From the NCBI RefSeq assembly GCF_015207425.1, contig NZ_JADEWZ010000025.1:18232-82231 (forward strand): 64,000 bases of DNA. Direction: 5' to 3'. Source of the stretch: Lusitaniella coriacea LEGE 07157. GTDB lineage: Bacteria > Cyanobacteriota > Cyanobacteriia > Cyanobacteriales > Spirulinaceae. Below, piece after piece: positions 8,253-18,068 of this stretch. The translations under genes and the position numbers were made by a program. The notes under the pieces are model-generated. The model was not told the DNA's origin, ran no database searches, and saw only the letters and a program-made list of their open reading frames with translations. The number at the start of each line of letters is the position of its first letter. Position 1 is the first letter of the stretch.

Positions 8253-8465
8253 TCAGAAACTTGGACCCAGACCTTGACGAGAGACAAATTTCTCAGCCGT
8301 CGCTTGGGTTTCTTGTAACAATTTCCCTCGACTATCCGTGACGTGGGTCAGCGTGGGAACGAGATTACGAGCGTGGAGTGCCATGTGCAATTGAAGTTGA
8401 GCAACGTACTCGCTAATATCTTCGCGATCGTTAGAGTTGGAGTTTAAAGAGGTTTGTGAATGCAA
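8253..8465 (-). CDS. Small conserved hypothetical protein
   Basis: A 70-residue soluble protein of no known function. The centre 'EDISEYVAQLQLHMALHARNLVPTLTHV' is helical and the end 'TAEKFVSRQGLGPSF' is compact. It begins at TTG 8465, supported by a strong ribosome-binding site (GAGGAGG) nine bases upstream; the next in-frame Met is 27 residues in and would remove half of the ordered region. A terminator follows directly. It is probably a cyanobacterial conserved small protein, which I infer from its good RBS and terminator rather than from a recognised family. Confidence 0.65.
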   Translation of the reverse strand: MHSQTSLNSNSNDREDISEYVAQLQLHMALHARNLVPTLTHVTDSRGKLLQETQATAEKFVSRQGLGPSF

Positions 8466-8587
8466 GGGTTTCGCCCTCCTCGCCGAATATAATTTTTATT
8501 TAACACTCCATAGAAGTTATCACACTCGCCCGACGCTATTGCGTTTTGCAATCTAGATTACACATTTCGCAACATTTATGTGCAACC

Positions 8588-9583
8588 TTAAGTCGTCAAA
8601 TTCTGCCGAGGATTAAACGTTTCGATCTGTCGCAACTTCTCGTATAGTTCTCGTTCTTGGGGACTAATCTCTGGCGGCATTGCAATTTGAATTTCCACCA
8701 GTTGATCGCCTCTGGTTCCGTCGCTGCGGGGATAGCCTTTATTGGCAAGACGCAGGCGCTGACCGACTTTTACAGGAGAGGGAACGTTCATTTTTACCAA
8801 ACCATCGATTGTGGGAACTTCCACAAGACCTCCTAAAATCGCCTCGCTAGGAGTGAGGGGAACCGTGCAGAAAATATCAACCCCTTGAAGCGCAAAAAAA
8901 GGATGGGGTTGAACGGTGATTTTGAGATAGAGATCGCCGCCATTAATACCTTGATTTTTCAAGCGCACGCGCTGACCGTCAACCATCCCCACAGGCATTT
9001 CTACTTCAAGGGAGCGTCCGTCTTCCAAGCGAATGCGCTCTCTGCCGCCTTTGTAGGCTTTTTCCAGGGGGAGGGTGAGACGCGCTTCAATGTCTCGACG
9101 GCGGGTTCCTTCTTGGGTTACCGCGCGATCGCGCACAGTCTCGCGCGGTGGTGGAGTTCGCCTCGGTGCTGTTCGATTCGCCGTACCCACCGTATAAGCG
9201 GTTTTTGTCGTTCCAGGACGAAACGCCTCTTTCCCATCAACCACCCTCGTTTTTTGTCCCGGACGATTGAGAACTTGATCCACAAAACGGTTGAAGTCTC
9301 GGTACTCGCTAAAATCATTGGACGCTTTCCCCCGTCCCTTTTGTCGCTTCGAGCCTTGCTGCCAAAAATCGCTAAATTGCTCGTACTGGACGCGCTTGCT
9401 CTCGTCTGAGAGGACATCATACGCCTCATTAATCGACTTAAACTGCTCCTCAGCGCTTTTATCCCCTGGATTCATATCGGGGTGATAGCGCCGTGCGAGT
9501 TTGCGATAGGCTTTCTTGATTTCCTCCGCAGATGCTTTTTTCTCAACGCCTAAAATTTCGTAATAATTGCGAAAGTTCTGCAT
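8588..9583 (-). CDS. dnaJ: DnaJ-type co-chaperone without zinc finger (class B, CbpA-like)
   Basis: A 331-residue J-domain protein that stimulates the ATPase of an Hsp70. The J domain is at residues 1-72, with the essential HPD motif in '[21 protein letters not shown]'. A poorly conserved linker (about 75-165) replaces the Gly/Phe region, and there are no CxxCxGxG repeats, so it is a class B protein. C-terminal substrate-binding domains I and II follow ('[18 protein letters not shown]', '[18 protein letters not shown]', '[16 protein letters not shown]'). The gene follows dnaK on the same strand, 82 bases after its stop, so they probably form an operon. Confidence 0.95.
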   Translation of the reverse strand: MQNFRNYYEILGVEKKASAEEIKKAYRKLARRYHPDMNPGDKSAEEQFKSINEAYDVLSDESKRVQYEQFSDFWQQGSKRQKGRGKASNDFSEYRDFNRFVDQVLNRPGQKTRVVDGKEAFRPGTTKTAYTVGTANRTAPRRTPPPRETVRDRAVTQEGTRRRDIEARLTLPLEKAYKGGRERIRLEDGRSLEVEMPVGMVDGQRVRLKNQGINGGDLYLKITVQPHPFFALQGVDIFCTVPLTPSEAILGGLVEVPTIDGLVKMNVPSPVKVGQRLRLANKGYPRSDGTRGDQLVEIQIAMPPEISPQERELYEKLRQIETFNPRQNLTT

Positions 9584-9665
9584 AGTACGGTCACTTCAGT
9601 CATCAGTTTGGGATGCTGTAGGAGCTGGTATCCGGTATTTGATATCTGGTATTTGATATCTGAAT

Positions 9666-11780
9666 TTAGAACCAATCATCATCCTCCTCGTCCCAATCAT
9701 TTTGGTAACCGCCGCGATCTGGGGGACGGCGATCGGAATATCCACCGCGATCTGGGGGACGGCGATCGCGATATCCGCCGCGATCTGGGGGACGACGATC
9801 GGAATATCCACCGCGATCCGAACGATCCCAATCGGAGTATCCCCGATTGTAGGGATCGTCATAGGGATCGGGATCGTAGCCATAGGGAGAATTGCGATTG
9901 CCTCGTTCGTTATCTCCGGTTAAGGTGCGGCGAATCGAATCGATGATTCCCTCATCCTCATCGCCGTACTGCGCTCTGACTTCTTGATTCAACTGATAGA
10001 GCGCATCTTGCAAGTCTGCTTGAGAACGATCGATTCCTCCTTCGTCATTGCGTTTGAGGTATTCTCGCAAGTCCGCGATCGCGCTTTCAATTTGACGGCG
10101 ATAGTAACTGGCAAACTGACCGCCAAAATCCAAACTCACTTCTCGCAATCGTCGCTGAGATTGGTCGATCAAAGCTTGCGCGCGATCGCGTTTTTCCACT
10201 TTCTCCCGCCGTTCGCGATCCACTTGAGCGAATTCTTCCGCCTCGCGAATCATGCGATTCACCTCTCCCTCGCTGAGGGTAGACGCACCTTGAATCACAA
10301 TACTCTGCTCCCGTCCGGTGGTGCGATCCATCGCCGTCACTTGCAGAATCCCATTGGCATCGATATCAAAAGCTACTTGCACTTGAGGAATGCCGCGCGG
10401 CGCGGGGGGAATTCCCGTCAGTTTAAATCGTCCCAGGGATTTATTATCCTTTGACATTTCCCGTTCTCCTTGAAGAACGTGAATTTCCACCAGGGTTTGA
10501 TTATTTTCCCCCGTAGAGAAGATATCGGAACGGCGCACGGGAATTGTCGTGTTGCGGGGAATGAGTTTTTTCATCACGCCGCTAACGGTTTCGAGTCCCA
10601 AGGACAGGGGGGTAACATCCAACAACAGGATGTCTGTTGTCCCTCCCGCCAGGATATCTCCTTGAATCGCCGCACCCACTGCAACCACTTCATCGGGATT
10701 GACATTTTGATTCGGTTCGCGATCGATAAAGCTGCGCACCAATCCTTGCACCAATGGGATGCGCGTCGAACCGCCCACCAGCACCACTTCATCCACCTGA
10801 ACGGGACTAATCCCCGCATCCTTCAGCGCTCGTTGTAGGGGACGACGCAAGCGACTCACCAAATCGCCGCACAAATTTTCAAATTCCAATCGCGTCAACC
10901 GCGTTTCAATGTGTTTTGGCCCATCATCTGTCGCGGTAATAAAGGGCAAATTGATCTCGGTGACGCTCACCCCAGAAAGTTCGATTTTCGCCTTCTCTGC
11001 CGCTTCCATCAAGCGTTGCAATGCTTGACGATCGCGCCGCAAATCCACCCCTTCCGTTTCTAAAAACTTCTCCGCCAACCAATCCACAATTCGCTTATCA
11101 AAATCATTCCCCCCCAATTGGGTATCGCCACTGGTTGACAGAACTTCAAATACGCCGTCCCCAATATCCAGCAGCGAGACATCAAAGGTTCCACCGCCCA
11201 AATCAAAGACCAAAATCGTTTGAGTTTGCTGGCGATCTAAACCATAAGCCAGCGCTGCTGCTGTTGGTTCATTAATAATCCGCAGCACGTCCAACCCGGC
11301 AATTTGTCCGGCATCGCGAGTTGCCTGTCGTTGGGAATCGTTAAAATATGCCGGAACCGTTACCACAATTTCCCTAATGGGTTCGCCCAAATAGCGTTCT
11401 GCTTCCTCGGTTAACTTGCGCAGAATCATCGCAGAGACTTCCTCTGGGGCAAACTCTTTGCGCAAGCGGGGACAGCGAATTTTTACATTACCTTGCTCAT
11501 CGCGGCGAATGGTGTAGGGAACGCGCTTAGATTCTGGCGTGAGTTCCCCATACTTGCGTCCCATAAAACGTTTAATGCCGTAAAACGTGTTTTGGGGGTT
11601 GAGAACTGCTTGTCGTCGTGCCATTTGTCCAACGACTAACTCTCCGTCCTTATTAATGCCAACCACAGAAGGTGTGGTACGCATTCCTTCGGCATTGGCA
11701 ATTACGATGGGTTTACTTCCTTCCATCACTGCCACAACTGAGTTGGTTGTTCCTAAGTCGATGCCGACTACTCTACCCAT
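9666..11780 (-). CDS. dnaK: Hsp70 chaperone DnaK paralog with repetitive C-terminal tail
   Basis: A 704-residue Hsp70. The nucleotide-binding domain is at about 1-385 ([16 protein letters not shown]; '[20 protein letters not shown]'; '[14 protein letters not shown]'; '[20 protein letters not shown]'). The substrate-binding domain follows ('[22 protein letters not shown]') and then the helical lid. The last ~70 residues are an Arg, Asp, Gly, Tyr and Pro-rich tail with near-perfect repeats of the type [11 protein letters not shown], encoded by 30-base DNA repeats, ending [10 protein letters not shown]. The EEVD-like end of canonical DnaK is absent. Cyanobacteria carry several DnaK paralogs; I cannot assign this one with confidence, but the tail and the adjacent dnaJ point away from the housekeeping DnaK2. 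Confidence 0.95.
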   Translation of the reverse strand: MGRVVGIDLGTTNSVVAVMEGSKPIVIANAEGMRTTPSVVGINKDGELVVGQMARRQAVLNPQNTFYGIKRFMGRKYGELTPESKRVPYTIRRDEQGNVKIRCPRLRKEFAPEEVSAMILRKLTEEAERYLGEPIREIVVTVPAYFNDSQRQATRDAGQIAGLDVLRIINEPTAAALAYGLDRQQTQTILVFDLGGGTFDVSLLDIGDGVFEVLSTSGDTQLGGNDFDKRIVDWLAEKFLETEGVDLRRDRQALQRLMEAAEKAKIELSGVSVTEINLPFITATDDGPKHIETRLTRLEFENLCGDLVSRLRRPLQRALKDAGISPVQVDEVVLVGGSTRIPLVQGLVRSFIDREPNQNVNPDEVVAVGAAIQGDILAGGTTDILLLDVTPLSLGLETVSGVMKKLIPRNTTIPVRRSDIFSTGENNQTLVEIHVLQGEREMSKDNKSLGRFKLTGIPPAPRGIPQVQVAFDIDANGILQVTAMDRTTGREQSIVIQGASTLSEGEVNRMIREAEEFAQVDRERREKVEKRDRAQALIDQSQRRLREVSLDFGGQFASYYRRQIESAIADLREYLKRNDEGGIDRSQADLQDALYQLNQEVRAQYGDEDEGIIDSIRRTLTGDNERGNRNSPYGYDPDPYDDPYNRGYSDWDRSDRGGYSDRRPPDRGGYRDRRPPDRGGYSDRRPPDRGGYQNDWDEEDDDWF
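9711..9830. repeat. 30-base tandem repeats inside dnaK
   Basis: Three near-identical 30-base units plus a degenerate fourth encode the [15 protein letters not shown] repeats of the DnaK tail. Each unit carries GGCGATCG or a full HIP1 site, and differences are mostly single bases, which suggests recent copy-number change. Confidence 0.8.
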
Positions 11781-12082
11781 GCGCGATCTGTTCTCCTGTC
11801 AAACGTTCCTCGTGAGTTAGGCTTTGTGGTTTCTTGTACAAATATTAAGAGATCGTTTCCATTTTAGCTCGACACAGGAGTTTTACCTTAAGCCATCAGG
11901 TGTCAGCAAAAAATTGGCGATTTCTAGCTTGTCGCTTTCCCTAGCGCTATATAGCCGTCAGTCGTCAGCTTTCGTTCTTTTATTGGGTTTCGCTGACGCT
12001 CAACGCAACCTACTGGTCTGTTAAGGAAAAAATGACGGGTTGTCGTTGAGCGCTAACAGTCATCCTTTAACCTTTACCCCTA

Positions 12083-12178
12083 TCTTGCCAAGCGTTCCCA
12101 AGGCGAGCGCCCGGTATAAACATCTGGGGAAACCCCAGATGACACGGACTTGGAAACCTCGCCGAGTTCTCGGCGCTT
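12083..12178 (+). repeat. Modular palindromic element (hairpin ATCTGGGG/CCCCAGAT)
   Basis: It opens with TTGCCAAGCGTTCCCAAG and closes with TCTCGGCGC, like the elements at 60081-60178 and 29015-29156. In the middle is a perfect 8-bp palindrome around an AAA loop at 12122-12140. The hairpin sequence differs from the other copies while the outer ends are shared. Confidence 0.7.
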
Positions 12179-12258
12179 TACCCGTCAATTGAAAATTGAC
12201 AAACTACTCTGAAGGGGCGACAAGAGGGTTGAAAGCCTTACAGGAAAAATTGCGGATG

Positions 12259-12355
12259 ACTCCTAAGAAGCACAATTTTTCGCCTAGGGCTAGGCAGGTT
12301 TAAACAGCCGTATGTTGTTGAAAATGGCTAAAAAATTGAGAAAACCTGTCCCTAC
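12259..12355 (+). repeat. ~97-base dispersed element, copy 1
   Basis: It begins ACTCCTAAGAAGCACAATTT and ends AAAACCTGTCCCTAC. The copy at 46223-46318 has the same ends and almost the same length. Internal CAGGTTT and AAACCTG can pair. Confidence 0.7.
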
Positions 12356-12381
12356 TATTGATGACTGATAACTGCAATAGC

Positions 12382-14673
12382 CTATTGCATTGCGGGGGGC
12401 TTCTTCGTCTTATCCACCTTCAAAATCAACACTCCCAATGGCGGTAAACACAAATCCAGAGAATGGGGTTGATTGTGGAACGACCATTCTTCCGTCCACT
12501 TTCCGCCCAAATTGCCCATATTACTACCCCCGTACTGTCGTCCATCGCTGTTAAAGATTTCCGTATAGAAACCCGCTTCGGGAACGCCAATTCGGTAGTG
12601 ACTGTGGGGTTGAGGTGTAAAGTTGCAAACCGTAATGACAAACTCGTCGCTGTTCTTGTCGCGGCGAATGAAAGAAACGACGCTATGGCGGTTGTCGCTG
12701 CAATCAACCCACTCAAACCCATGTTCCTCAAAATCCGCCGTGTAGAGTGCCGGTTCGCGCTTATAAAGGGCGTTAAGATCGGCAAAAAATTGGCTCAACT
12801 TCTGATGGGGTTCGTATTGCAATAAATGCCATTCCAAATCTGCCCAAACATTCCACTCGCCCCACTGTCCGAATTCCATGCTCATAAATAAGGTCTTCTT
12901 GCCGGGATGGGCAAACATATAAGCAAACAAACAGCGAACGTTGGCAAACTTTTGCCACTCGTCCCCCGGCATTTTGCCAATCATGGCACTCTTACCGTGA
13001 ACCACTTCGTCGTGGGACAGCGCTAACATATAGTTCTCGCTGTGGTTATACCACATACTAAAGGTGATATTGTTTTGGTGAAATTGGCGGAACCAGGGAT
13101 CCATGCTGAAGTAGTCCAGCATATCGTGCATCCAGCCCATATTCCATTTGAGATTGAAGCCCAATCCCCCCACGTAGGTGGGCCAAGATACCATCGGCCA
13201 AGAGGTTGATTCTTCGGCAATGGAGAGGAGTCCGGGGAAGTAGCTGAAGGCAACGGAGTTGACCTGACGCAGAAAATCTGCCGCTTCTAAGTTTTCTCGT
13301 CCGCCGTACTGGTTGGTGACCCATTCGCCCGGTTCGCGGCAATAATCAAGGTAGAGCATTGATGCCACTGCATCGACGCGAATGCCATCAATGTGGTATT
13401 TATCAAACCAAAAGAGGGCGTTGGCAACCAGGAAGTTGCGAACTTCGTTGCGGGAATAGTTGAAAACGAGGGTTCCCCATCCTTTGTGTTCGCCCCTGCG
13501 AGGATCGCCGTGTTCGTAAAGATGCGTTCCATCAAAGAAGGCTAAACCGTGTCCGTCTTTGGGGAAGTGACCGGGAACCCAGTCTACAATGACTCCAATG
13601 TCATTTTCGTGGCATTGGTCAACGAAGTACATGAAGTCTTCTGGGGTTCCAAAGCGGGAGGTGGGGGCGTAATACCCGGTGACTTGATATCCCCAGGAAC
13701 CGTCAAAGGGGTGTTCTGCAATGGGTAGGAGTTCGATGTGGGTGAAGCCGAGTTTTTTGACGTAGGGAATGAGTTTGTCTGCGAGTTCGGTGTAGGTTAG
13801 AAATCGCGCACCGGGCTTTAGATCGGCAACGGAAACGGGCGATAGGGTTGCGTTACTCGCCGATTTGAGGGGTTCTTCCCAAGCGGCGTGCAACCAAGAC
13901 CCTAAATGCACTTCGTAGACGGAGACGGGTTTGGCAAGGGGGTCTGTGTTCCGGCGTTTTTCCATCCAGTCGCGATCGCGCCAAGTATAGTTGTTGAGAT
14001 CGGCGACAATTGAAGCGGTTTTAGGTCGCACTTCTTGGTGGAATCCGTAGGGATCGGATTTTTCGTAGATGTGACCTTCCCAATTCTTAATTTCGTATTT
14101 GTAGGAATCGCCAACGCTAACGCCAGGGACGAAGAGTTCCCAGGTTCCGTTGCCTTTTTTCCGCATTTGGTGCTGTCTGCCGTCCCATTGGTTGAAGTCC
14201 CCAAGAATTGAGACGTTGCGAGCATTGGGGGCCCAAACAGCAAAGCATACACCTTTTACGCCTTCAATTTCTGCGAGGTGCGCGCCGAGTTTTTCGTAGA
14301 TGCGGTGGTGATTGCCTTCAGCAAAGAGGTGGAGATCGAAGTCAGTGAGTTGGGGGGAACGGAAGGCGTAAGGGTCGTAGAGCGTGCGCTCTTTGTCGTT
14401 TTCTTTTGCTTTGAGTTGATAGTTGGCAAGCTGCTGCGTTTCAATATGGCATTCAAAGAAGTTGGGGTGATGCACCGATTCCATTGAATATTCTTTGCGT
14501 TCGTCGGGGCAAATCACCCAAGCCGCTTGCGCTTTGGGCAAGTAAGCGCGAACAACCCAACTTGTAATGGTTCCGTTTTGTTCGATGGGATGAGGACCCA
14601 AGACTTCAAAGGGATCGTGGTGTTGATTTGAGATAATCAGATTAACTTGTTCGGGCGCGATTACTGCGGACAT
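12382..14673 (-). CDS. glgB: 1,4-alpha-glucan branching enzyme
   Basis: A 763-residue GlgB, which makes alpha-1,6 branches in glycogen. It has the N-terminal GlgB domain ('[17 protein letters not shown]') and a CBM48 domain ('[20 protein letters not shown]'). The GH13_9 catalytic barrel follows, with the family motifs EVHLGSW, '[11 protein letters not shown]', '[16 protein letters not shown]' (nucleophile Asp), '[10 protein letters not shown]' (acid Glu) and '[11 protein letters not shown]' (third Asp). A C-terminal amylase beta domain closes the protein. Length is normal. It stands alone, with long non-coding flanks on both sides. Confidence 0.98.
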   Translation of the reverse strand: MSAVIAPEQVNLIISNQHHDPFEVLGPHPIEQNGTITSWVVRAYLPKAQAAWVICPDERKEYSMESVHHPNFFECHIETQQLANYQLKAKENDKERTLYDPYAFRSPQLTDFDLHLFAEGNHHRIYEKLGAHLAEIEGVKGVCFAVWAPNARNVSILGDFNQWDGRQHQMRKKGNGTWELFVPGVSVGDSYKYEIKNWEGHIYEKSDPYGFHQEVRPKTASIVADLNNYTWRDRDWMEKRRNTDPLAKPVSVYEVHLGSWLHAAWEEPLKSASNATLSPVSVADLKPGARFLTYTELADKLIPYVKKLGFTHIELLPIAEHPFDGSWGYQVTGYYAPTSRFGTPEDFMYFVDQCHENDIGVIVDWVPGHFPKDGHGLAFFDGTHLYEHGDPRRGEHKGWGTLVFNYSRNEVRNFLVANALFWFDKYHIDGIRVDAVASMLYLDYCREPGEWVTNQYGGRENLEAADFLRQVNSVAFSYFPGLLSIAEESTSWPMVSWPTYVGGLGFNLKWNMGWMHDMLDYFSMDPWFRQFHQNNITFSMWYNHSENYMLALSHDEVVHGKSAMIGKMPGDEWQKFANVRCLFAYMFAHPGKKTLFMSMEFGQWGEWNVWADLEWHLLQYEPHQKLSQFFADLNALYKREPALYTADFEEHGFEWVDCSDNRHSVVSFIRRDKNSDEFVITVCNFTPQPHSHYRIGVPEAGFYTEIFNSDGRQYGGSNMGNLGGKWTEEWSFHNQPHSLDLCLPPLGVLILKVDKTKKPPAMQ

Positions 14674-14909
14674 TTATATTATTTAAGATTTTTGAGCAAC
14701 GACGTGGGTCGGATTGGATTGCCATTAGTTTAATATATTTTAATAATTAGTCGGATTTTTCAGAATTTTATTTGATTTCGATCGCGGAAGTATTGCTCGA
14801 ATTTCCTTAGTATCGCTATTGACCCTCAGATATCAGCGATCGGTCAAAACCTTACTATTTCTAGCGTTGTGCTTTTTGTCCTAACCGATGTGCATACTGC
14901 TATCCCTCA

Positions 14910-15218
14910 CTAAAACAAGGGAACCGGACTCACCGAGTTGATTAACTGGCGAATTTGCAGCATAAAGATGAGGTGACGGAGGGTAGGAGAGAGTTCCGGG
15001 GGAAATGCCCCTTCTTCGAGTTTTGCTCGCAATTCGGCGTATTCTTCTGCTGTCAAGGGTTGACCGTTTAAGGGCGATCGCGCGTCGGTGATAATTTCGT
15101 TACGTAAGATTTCTTCGGGAATGTCTTCTGGGGGGGGAAGCGCGATCGCGGGTTGCATTCCCACACTCAGCGCACTCAGGCAAAGACCAATGCCACAGAC
15201 TAAATATTTCTCGTTCAT
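14910..15218 (-). CDS. Small exported hypothetical protein
   Basis: A 102-residue protein with a signal peptide (about residues 1-27, 'CGIGLCLSALSVGMQPAIA', cleavage probably after AIA). The mature part is acidic and proline-rich at first ('LPPPEDIPEEILRNEII'), and then helical: 'LTAEEYAELRAKLEEGAFPP' followed by 'LRHLIFMLQIRQLINSV'. The pattern looks like a conserved cyanobacterial periplasmic or thylakoid-lumen small protein, but I know no function. The short hydrophobic C-terminus could lie on a membrane surface. Confidence 0.65.
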   Translation of the reverse strand: MNEKYLVCGIGLCLSALSVGMQPAIALPPPEDIPEEILRNEIITDARSPLNGQPLTAEEYAELRAKLEEGAFPPELSPTLRHLIFMLQIRQLINSVSPVPLF

Positions 15219-15242
15219 GGGTGTAACGAATAGGCTTCTATG

Positions 15243-15350
15243 AATTTAAATTGTGACTGAGGCTGGCAGGGGGACGCGGTGACGGGGTGATGGATTGATG
15301 GCTTTGATACAGAGTGTCCTACTACCCAATCTTAGATATGTTTTAGCTTA
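15243..15350 (+). repeat. ~108-base dispersed element, uninterrupted copy
   Basis: The left end reads AATTTAAATTGTGAC and the right end GGCTTTGATACAGAG...ATGTTTTAGCTTA. The copy at 59948-60308 has the same two ends but contains about 250 extra bases. This copy therefore shows the probable full basic unit. Confidence 0.65.
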
Positions 15351-15483
15351 AAGGGAGAATTAAGTCATTATATTGAGCAAATTTCAAGCAACTTCTCAGG
15401 GAAAATTCATCTACCCTGGCTTTAATACTCTTGTAGGCTGAGAAATTTAGAACGGACTGAACCGATTTTACTCTAGACTTGGC

Positions 15484-16737
15484 ATGGTACAACAACTATC
15501 GAGAAAAAAGGAAGAAATATCTGTGACCGAAACTTCCACAATTCAACAGCAAGGACAAACTGGATCTTCTACTACTATTTATAATCCTGAAGATGCCGTT
15601 TTAGAGCGCTATCAAGAAGGAGCGAGGCAGCATCAAGAGAGTTTATGTTGTCCGACGGAATATGAGGGGAACTACCTTGAAATATTGCCTCAAGAAATTA
15701 TTGAAAAAGATTATGGTTGTGGCGATCCGACTCGCTATGTCAATGTAGGGGAAACCGTTGTCGATCTGGGTTCTGGAGCGGGCAAAAACTGTTACATTCT
15801 CGCGCAGAAAGTGGGTGTAAAAGGAAGAGTCATTGGTGTTGATTTTAATGATGAAATGCTAGCATTGGCACGAAAGTATCGTTCGGAAATCGGAGCTAAA
15901 ATCGGACACGAAAATGTTAGCTTTGTCAAGGGTAAAATTCAAGATTTAAAACTGGATCTCGATCGCGCGCAGGCTTGGTTGCAGGCTAATCCCGTTGATT
16001 CTATTGAAGCCTGGGGTGCTTTTGAAGTTGTACGCGATCGCTTGCGCCAAGAAGAACCTTTAATTACCGATAATAGCGTCGATGTCGTTATTTCCAATTG
16101 CGTTCTCAACCTCGTGCGTCCCCAGGACAAAAAGCAATTATTTCAAGAACTTTACCGCGTTCTTAAGCGTGGCGGCAGAGTCGTTATTTCTGATATCGTT
16201 TGCGATGAAAATCCGACACCTGAAATGATTGCAGATCCCGAACTTTGGAGCGGTTGTCTTTCCGGGGCATTTCGCGAAGATGCTTTTTTGAAAATGTTTG
16301 AAGAAGCCGGATTTCATGGAATTGAAATTCTCGTTCGACAAAGTGAACCGTGGCAAACAATTGATGGCATTGAATTCCGTTCGATGACAGTTCGAGCCTA
16401 TAAAGGGAAAGAAGGTGCTTGTTGGGAACGCAACCAAGCCGTTGTTTATAAAGGTCCTTGGCGGCAAGTTTGTGACGATGACGGTCATATTTTAAGGCGG
16501 GGCGATCGCGTGGCAGTTTGTGATAAGACATTTCAAATCATGACCAACCCCAATAGTCCCTATTCTAAGGATATTATTTCCATTTCTCCCTATGAAGAAA
16601 TTGCTCTCGAACAAGCGAAAAAATTTGATTGTAATCGCTCCTCTCTTCGCAATCCCAGAGAGACGAAAGGATTAGATTATCGCGTAACAGAAACGGATGA
16701 TTCTGAATCTGGTTGTAATACCGAAAGTTGTTGCTAA
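15484..16737 (+). CDS. ArsM-like arsenite methyltransferase of the arsenosugar locus
   Basis: A 417-residue SAM-dependent methyltransferase of the ArsM-like class found in phototrophs. SAM-binding motif I is 'VVDLGSGAGKNCYILAQKVG', with the acidic end of strand 2 in 'VIGVDFNDEML'. Cysteines that bind arsenite in ArsM have counterparts: CCPTEY near residue 55 with DYGCGDPT, SNCVLNLV in the middle, and WSGCLSGA. The C-terminal ~110 residues form an extra domain ending in a Cys-rich tail (SGCNTESCC) that could hold a metalloid. It lies 130 bases before arsS on the same strand. Family knowledge suggests stepwise methylation of As(III). Substrate is inferred; Synechocystis-type arsM-arsS pairs are the model. 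Confidence 0.85.
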   Translation: MVQQLSRKKEEISVTETSTIQQQGQTGSSTTIYNPEDAVLERYQEGARQHQESLCCPTEYEGNYLEILPQEIIEKDYGCGDPTRYVNVGETVVDLGSGAGKNCYILAQKVGVKGRVIGVDFNDEMLALARKYRSEIGAKIGHENVSFVKGKIQDLKLDLDRAQAWLQANPVDSIEAWGAFEVVRDRLRQEEPLITDNSVDVVISNCVLNLVRPQDKKQLFQELYRVLKRGGRVVISDIVCDENPTPEMIADPELWSGCLSGAFREDAFLKMFEEAGFHGIEILVRQSEPWQTIDGIEFRSMTVRAYKGKEGACWERNQAVVYKGPWRQVCDDDGHILRRGDRVAVCDKTFQIMTNPNSPYSKDIISISPYEEIALEQAKKFDCNRSSLRNPRETKGLDYRVTETDDSESGCNTESCC

Positions 16738-16775
16738 AAATAATTCAAGTATTCAGCTTTCAACTTTTTACATAG

Positions 16776-16808
16776 TTGGATAAGGCGAGGTTTCCTCGCC
16801 ATGTCCAA
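16776..16808. repeat. Palindrome with GAGG-TTT-CCTC core
   Basis: TTGGATAAGGCGAGG pairs with CCTCGCCATGTCCAA around TTT, with few mismatches. It is related to the palindrome at 43724-43761 and shares its core with the modular elements. It lies between the methyltransferase gene and arsS. Confidence 0.65.
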
Positions 16809-16867
16809 TCGATCTGTTATGAATTAGTAATGGTCGCACAGTCCCCTGTATTTATCAAAATTTATTC

Positions 16868-17866
16868 ATGGTTCAATCACTCAATACTGCTCAAATTACG
16901 CCTTTTCATCAAAAAGTTAAATCTCCTTTAACCAAACAGAAAATAACAGTCTTACAAATTAACCTAGGAAGACGTTGTAATCTGGCTTGCACGCACTGTC
17001 ATGTTGAAGCAAGTCCCAAGCGAACAGAAGAATTATCGCCGGAGATTTGCGAGCAACTGATCGAGATTATTAATCGTTTTGAGCAAATTGAAACCGTTGA
17101 TTTAACAGGCGGCGCGCCAGAAATGAACTATGGTTTTCGACCTTTAGTAGAAGCAGCGAGAGAGAAAGGAAAAGAGGTTATCGTTCGCTCGAATTTAACA
17201 ATCTTTTTTGAGCCAGGATTTGAAGATTTACCGGAATATTTTGCTCGCCATCAACTACGAGTTGTTGCTTCTTTGCCCTGCTATTTACAGGAAAATGTCG
17301 ATAAACAACGGGGTGCAGGAGTTTATAACGAGTCTATTGAAGCGATCAAGAAATTGAATCAGTTAGGTTACGGGAACGATCCCAATCTTATTCTTGACTT
17401 GGTTTATAATCCCGGTTTACCCGTTAGCAATAGTTTTTCCCTAACTCCAGACCAACAAAAGTTAGAACAGGATTACAAAGAGTACTTAAACGAGCGATTT
17501 GACCTCAAATTCAACAATCTCTTTACAATTACAAATCTTCCCATTGGTCGCACGAAACAATATTTACAGCGCCGAAATCTCGAAAAACCCTACCTACAGT
17601 TTCTTGAAGAGAATTATAATCCAGTGACTCTGCCTCAATTAATGTGTCGCAACGAACTCTCTATCGATTACTTAGGCAATATTTATGATTGCGATTTTAA
17701 TCAGATGGAAGGATTGCCTGCGAAGATGAAAAATGGGAAAAATCTAACAGTAGCTGAATTATTAAAAGCGGAAAGTTTGGATGTGATTGAAATGATTCAA
17801 ACTGCCTCATACTGTTATGGCTGTACGGCGGGAAGCGGTTCGAGTTGTGGAGGATCTTTGATATAA
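16868..17866 (+). CDS. arsS: Arsenosugar biosynthesis radical SAM protein ArsS
   Basis: A 332-residue radical SAM enzyme. The [4Fe-4S]/SAM motif CxxxCxxC is in 'LGRRCNLACTHCHVEASPKR', followed by the GGE-equivalent 'VDLTGGAPEMNYGFRPL'. The C-terminal half has the ArsS pattern 'FNNLFTITNLPIGR', 'NELSIDYLGNIYDCDFNQM' and a Cys-rich end 'CYGCTAGSGSSCGG' that probably binds further metal or substrate. ArsS joins a 5'-deoxyadenosyl-derived sugar to methylated arsenic on the route to oxo-arsenosugars. In selenoprotein forms of this family a Sec occurs in the C-terminal motif; here it reads Cys. The neighbouring ArsM-like and TVP38 genes are the expected company. Confidence 0.92.
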   Translation: MVQSLNTAQITPFHQKVKSPLTKQKITVLQINLGRRCNLACTHCHVEASPKRTEELSPEICEQLIEIINRFEQIETVDLTGGAPEMNYGFRPLVEAAREKGKEVIVRSNLTIFFEPGFEDLPEYFARHQLRVVASLPCYLQENVDKQRGAGVYNESIEAIKKLNQLGYGNDPNLILDLVYNPGLPVSNSFSLTPDQQKLEQDYKEYLNERFDLKFNNLFTITNLPIGRTKQYLQRRNLEKPYLQFLEENYNPVTLPQLMCRNELSIDYLGNIYDCDFNQMEGLPAKMKNGKNLTVAELLKAESLDVIEMIQTASYCYGCTAGSGSSCGGSLI

Positions 17867-18068
17867 GTTGCCCTTCTTTAGTACGGGACAAAAAATAGAT
17901 TGGTGAAAAACAACGGTTCAACCTTGATATTTTCGTAGGTTGGTGTTGAGCAAGAGCGAAACCCAACAAAAGAGTTGTAAGTCTTGCTGAAAGCGGATAG
18001 CTCAAGTATAAAATTTTAGTGATGGACAATGCCCATCCTACGGGACTACTCAATTGGAGACGAGCAAA

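Larger units (their letters stand above)
11781..12381. other. Intergenic region filled with three kinds of dispersed repeat
   Basis: No gene is seen between dnaK and glgB. From left to right it holds a repeat with GGGTTTCGCTGACGCTCAAC (11985-12013, related to one at 17936-17968), a modular palindromic element (12083-12178) and a ~97-base element (12259-12355, second copy at 46223). The dnaK promoter must lie within the first ~150 bases, but I could not pick a box with confidence. Confidence 0.6.

Noticed and set aside
8885..9409. Long + strand frames opposite dnaJ (and similar ones opposite dnaK, glgB, leuC and the CHAT genes)
   Set aside because: They are shadows of GC-rich genes with clear family matches on the other strand.
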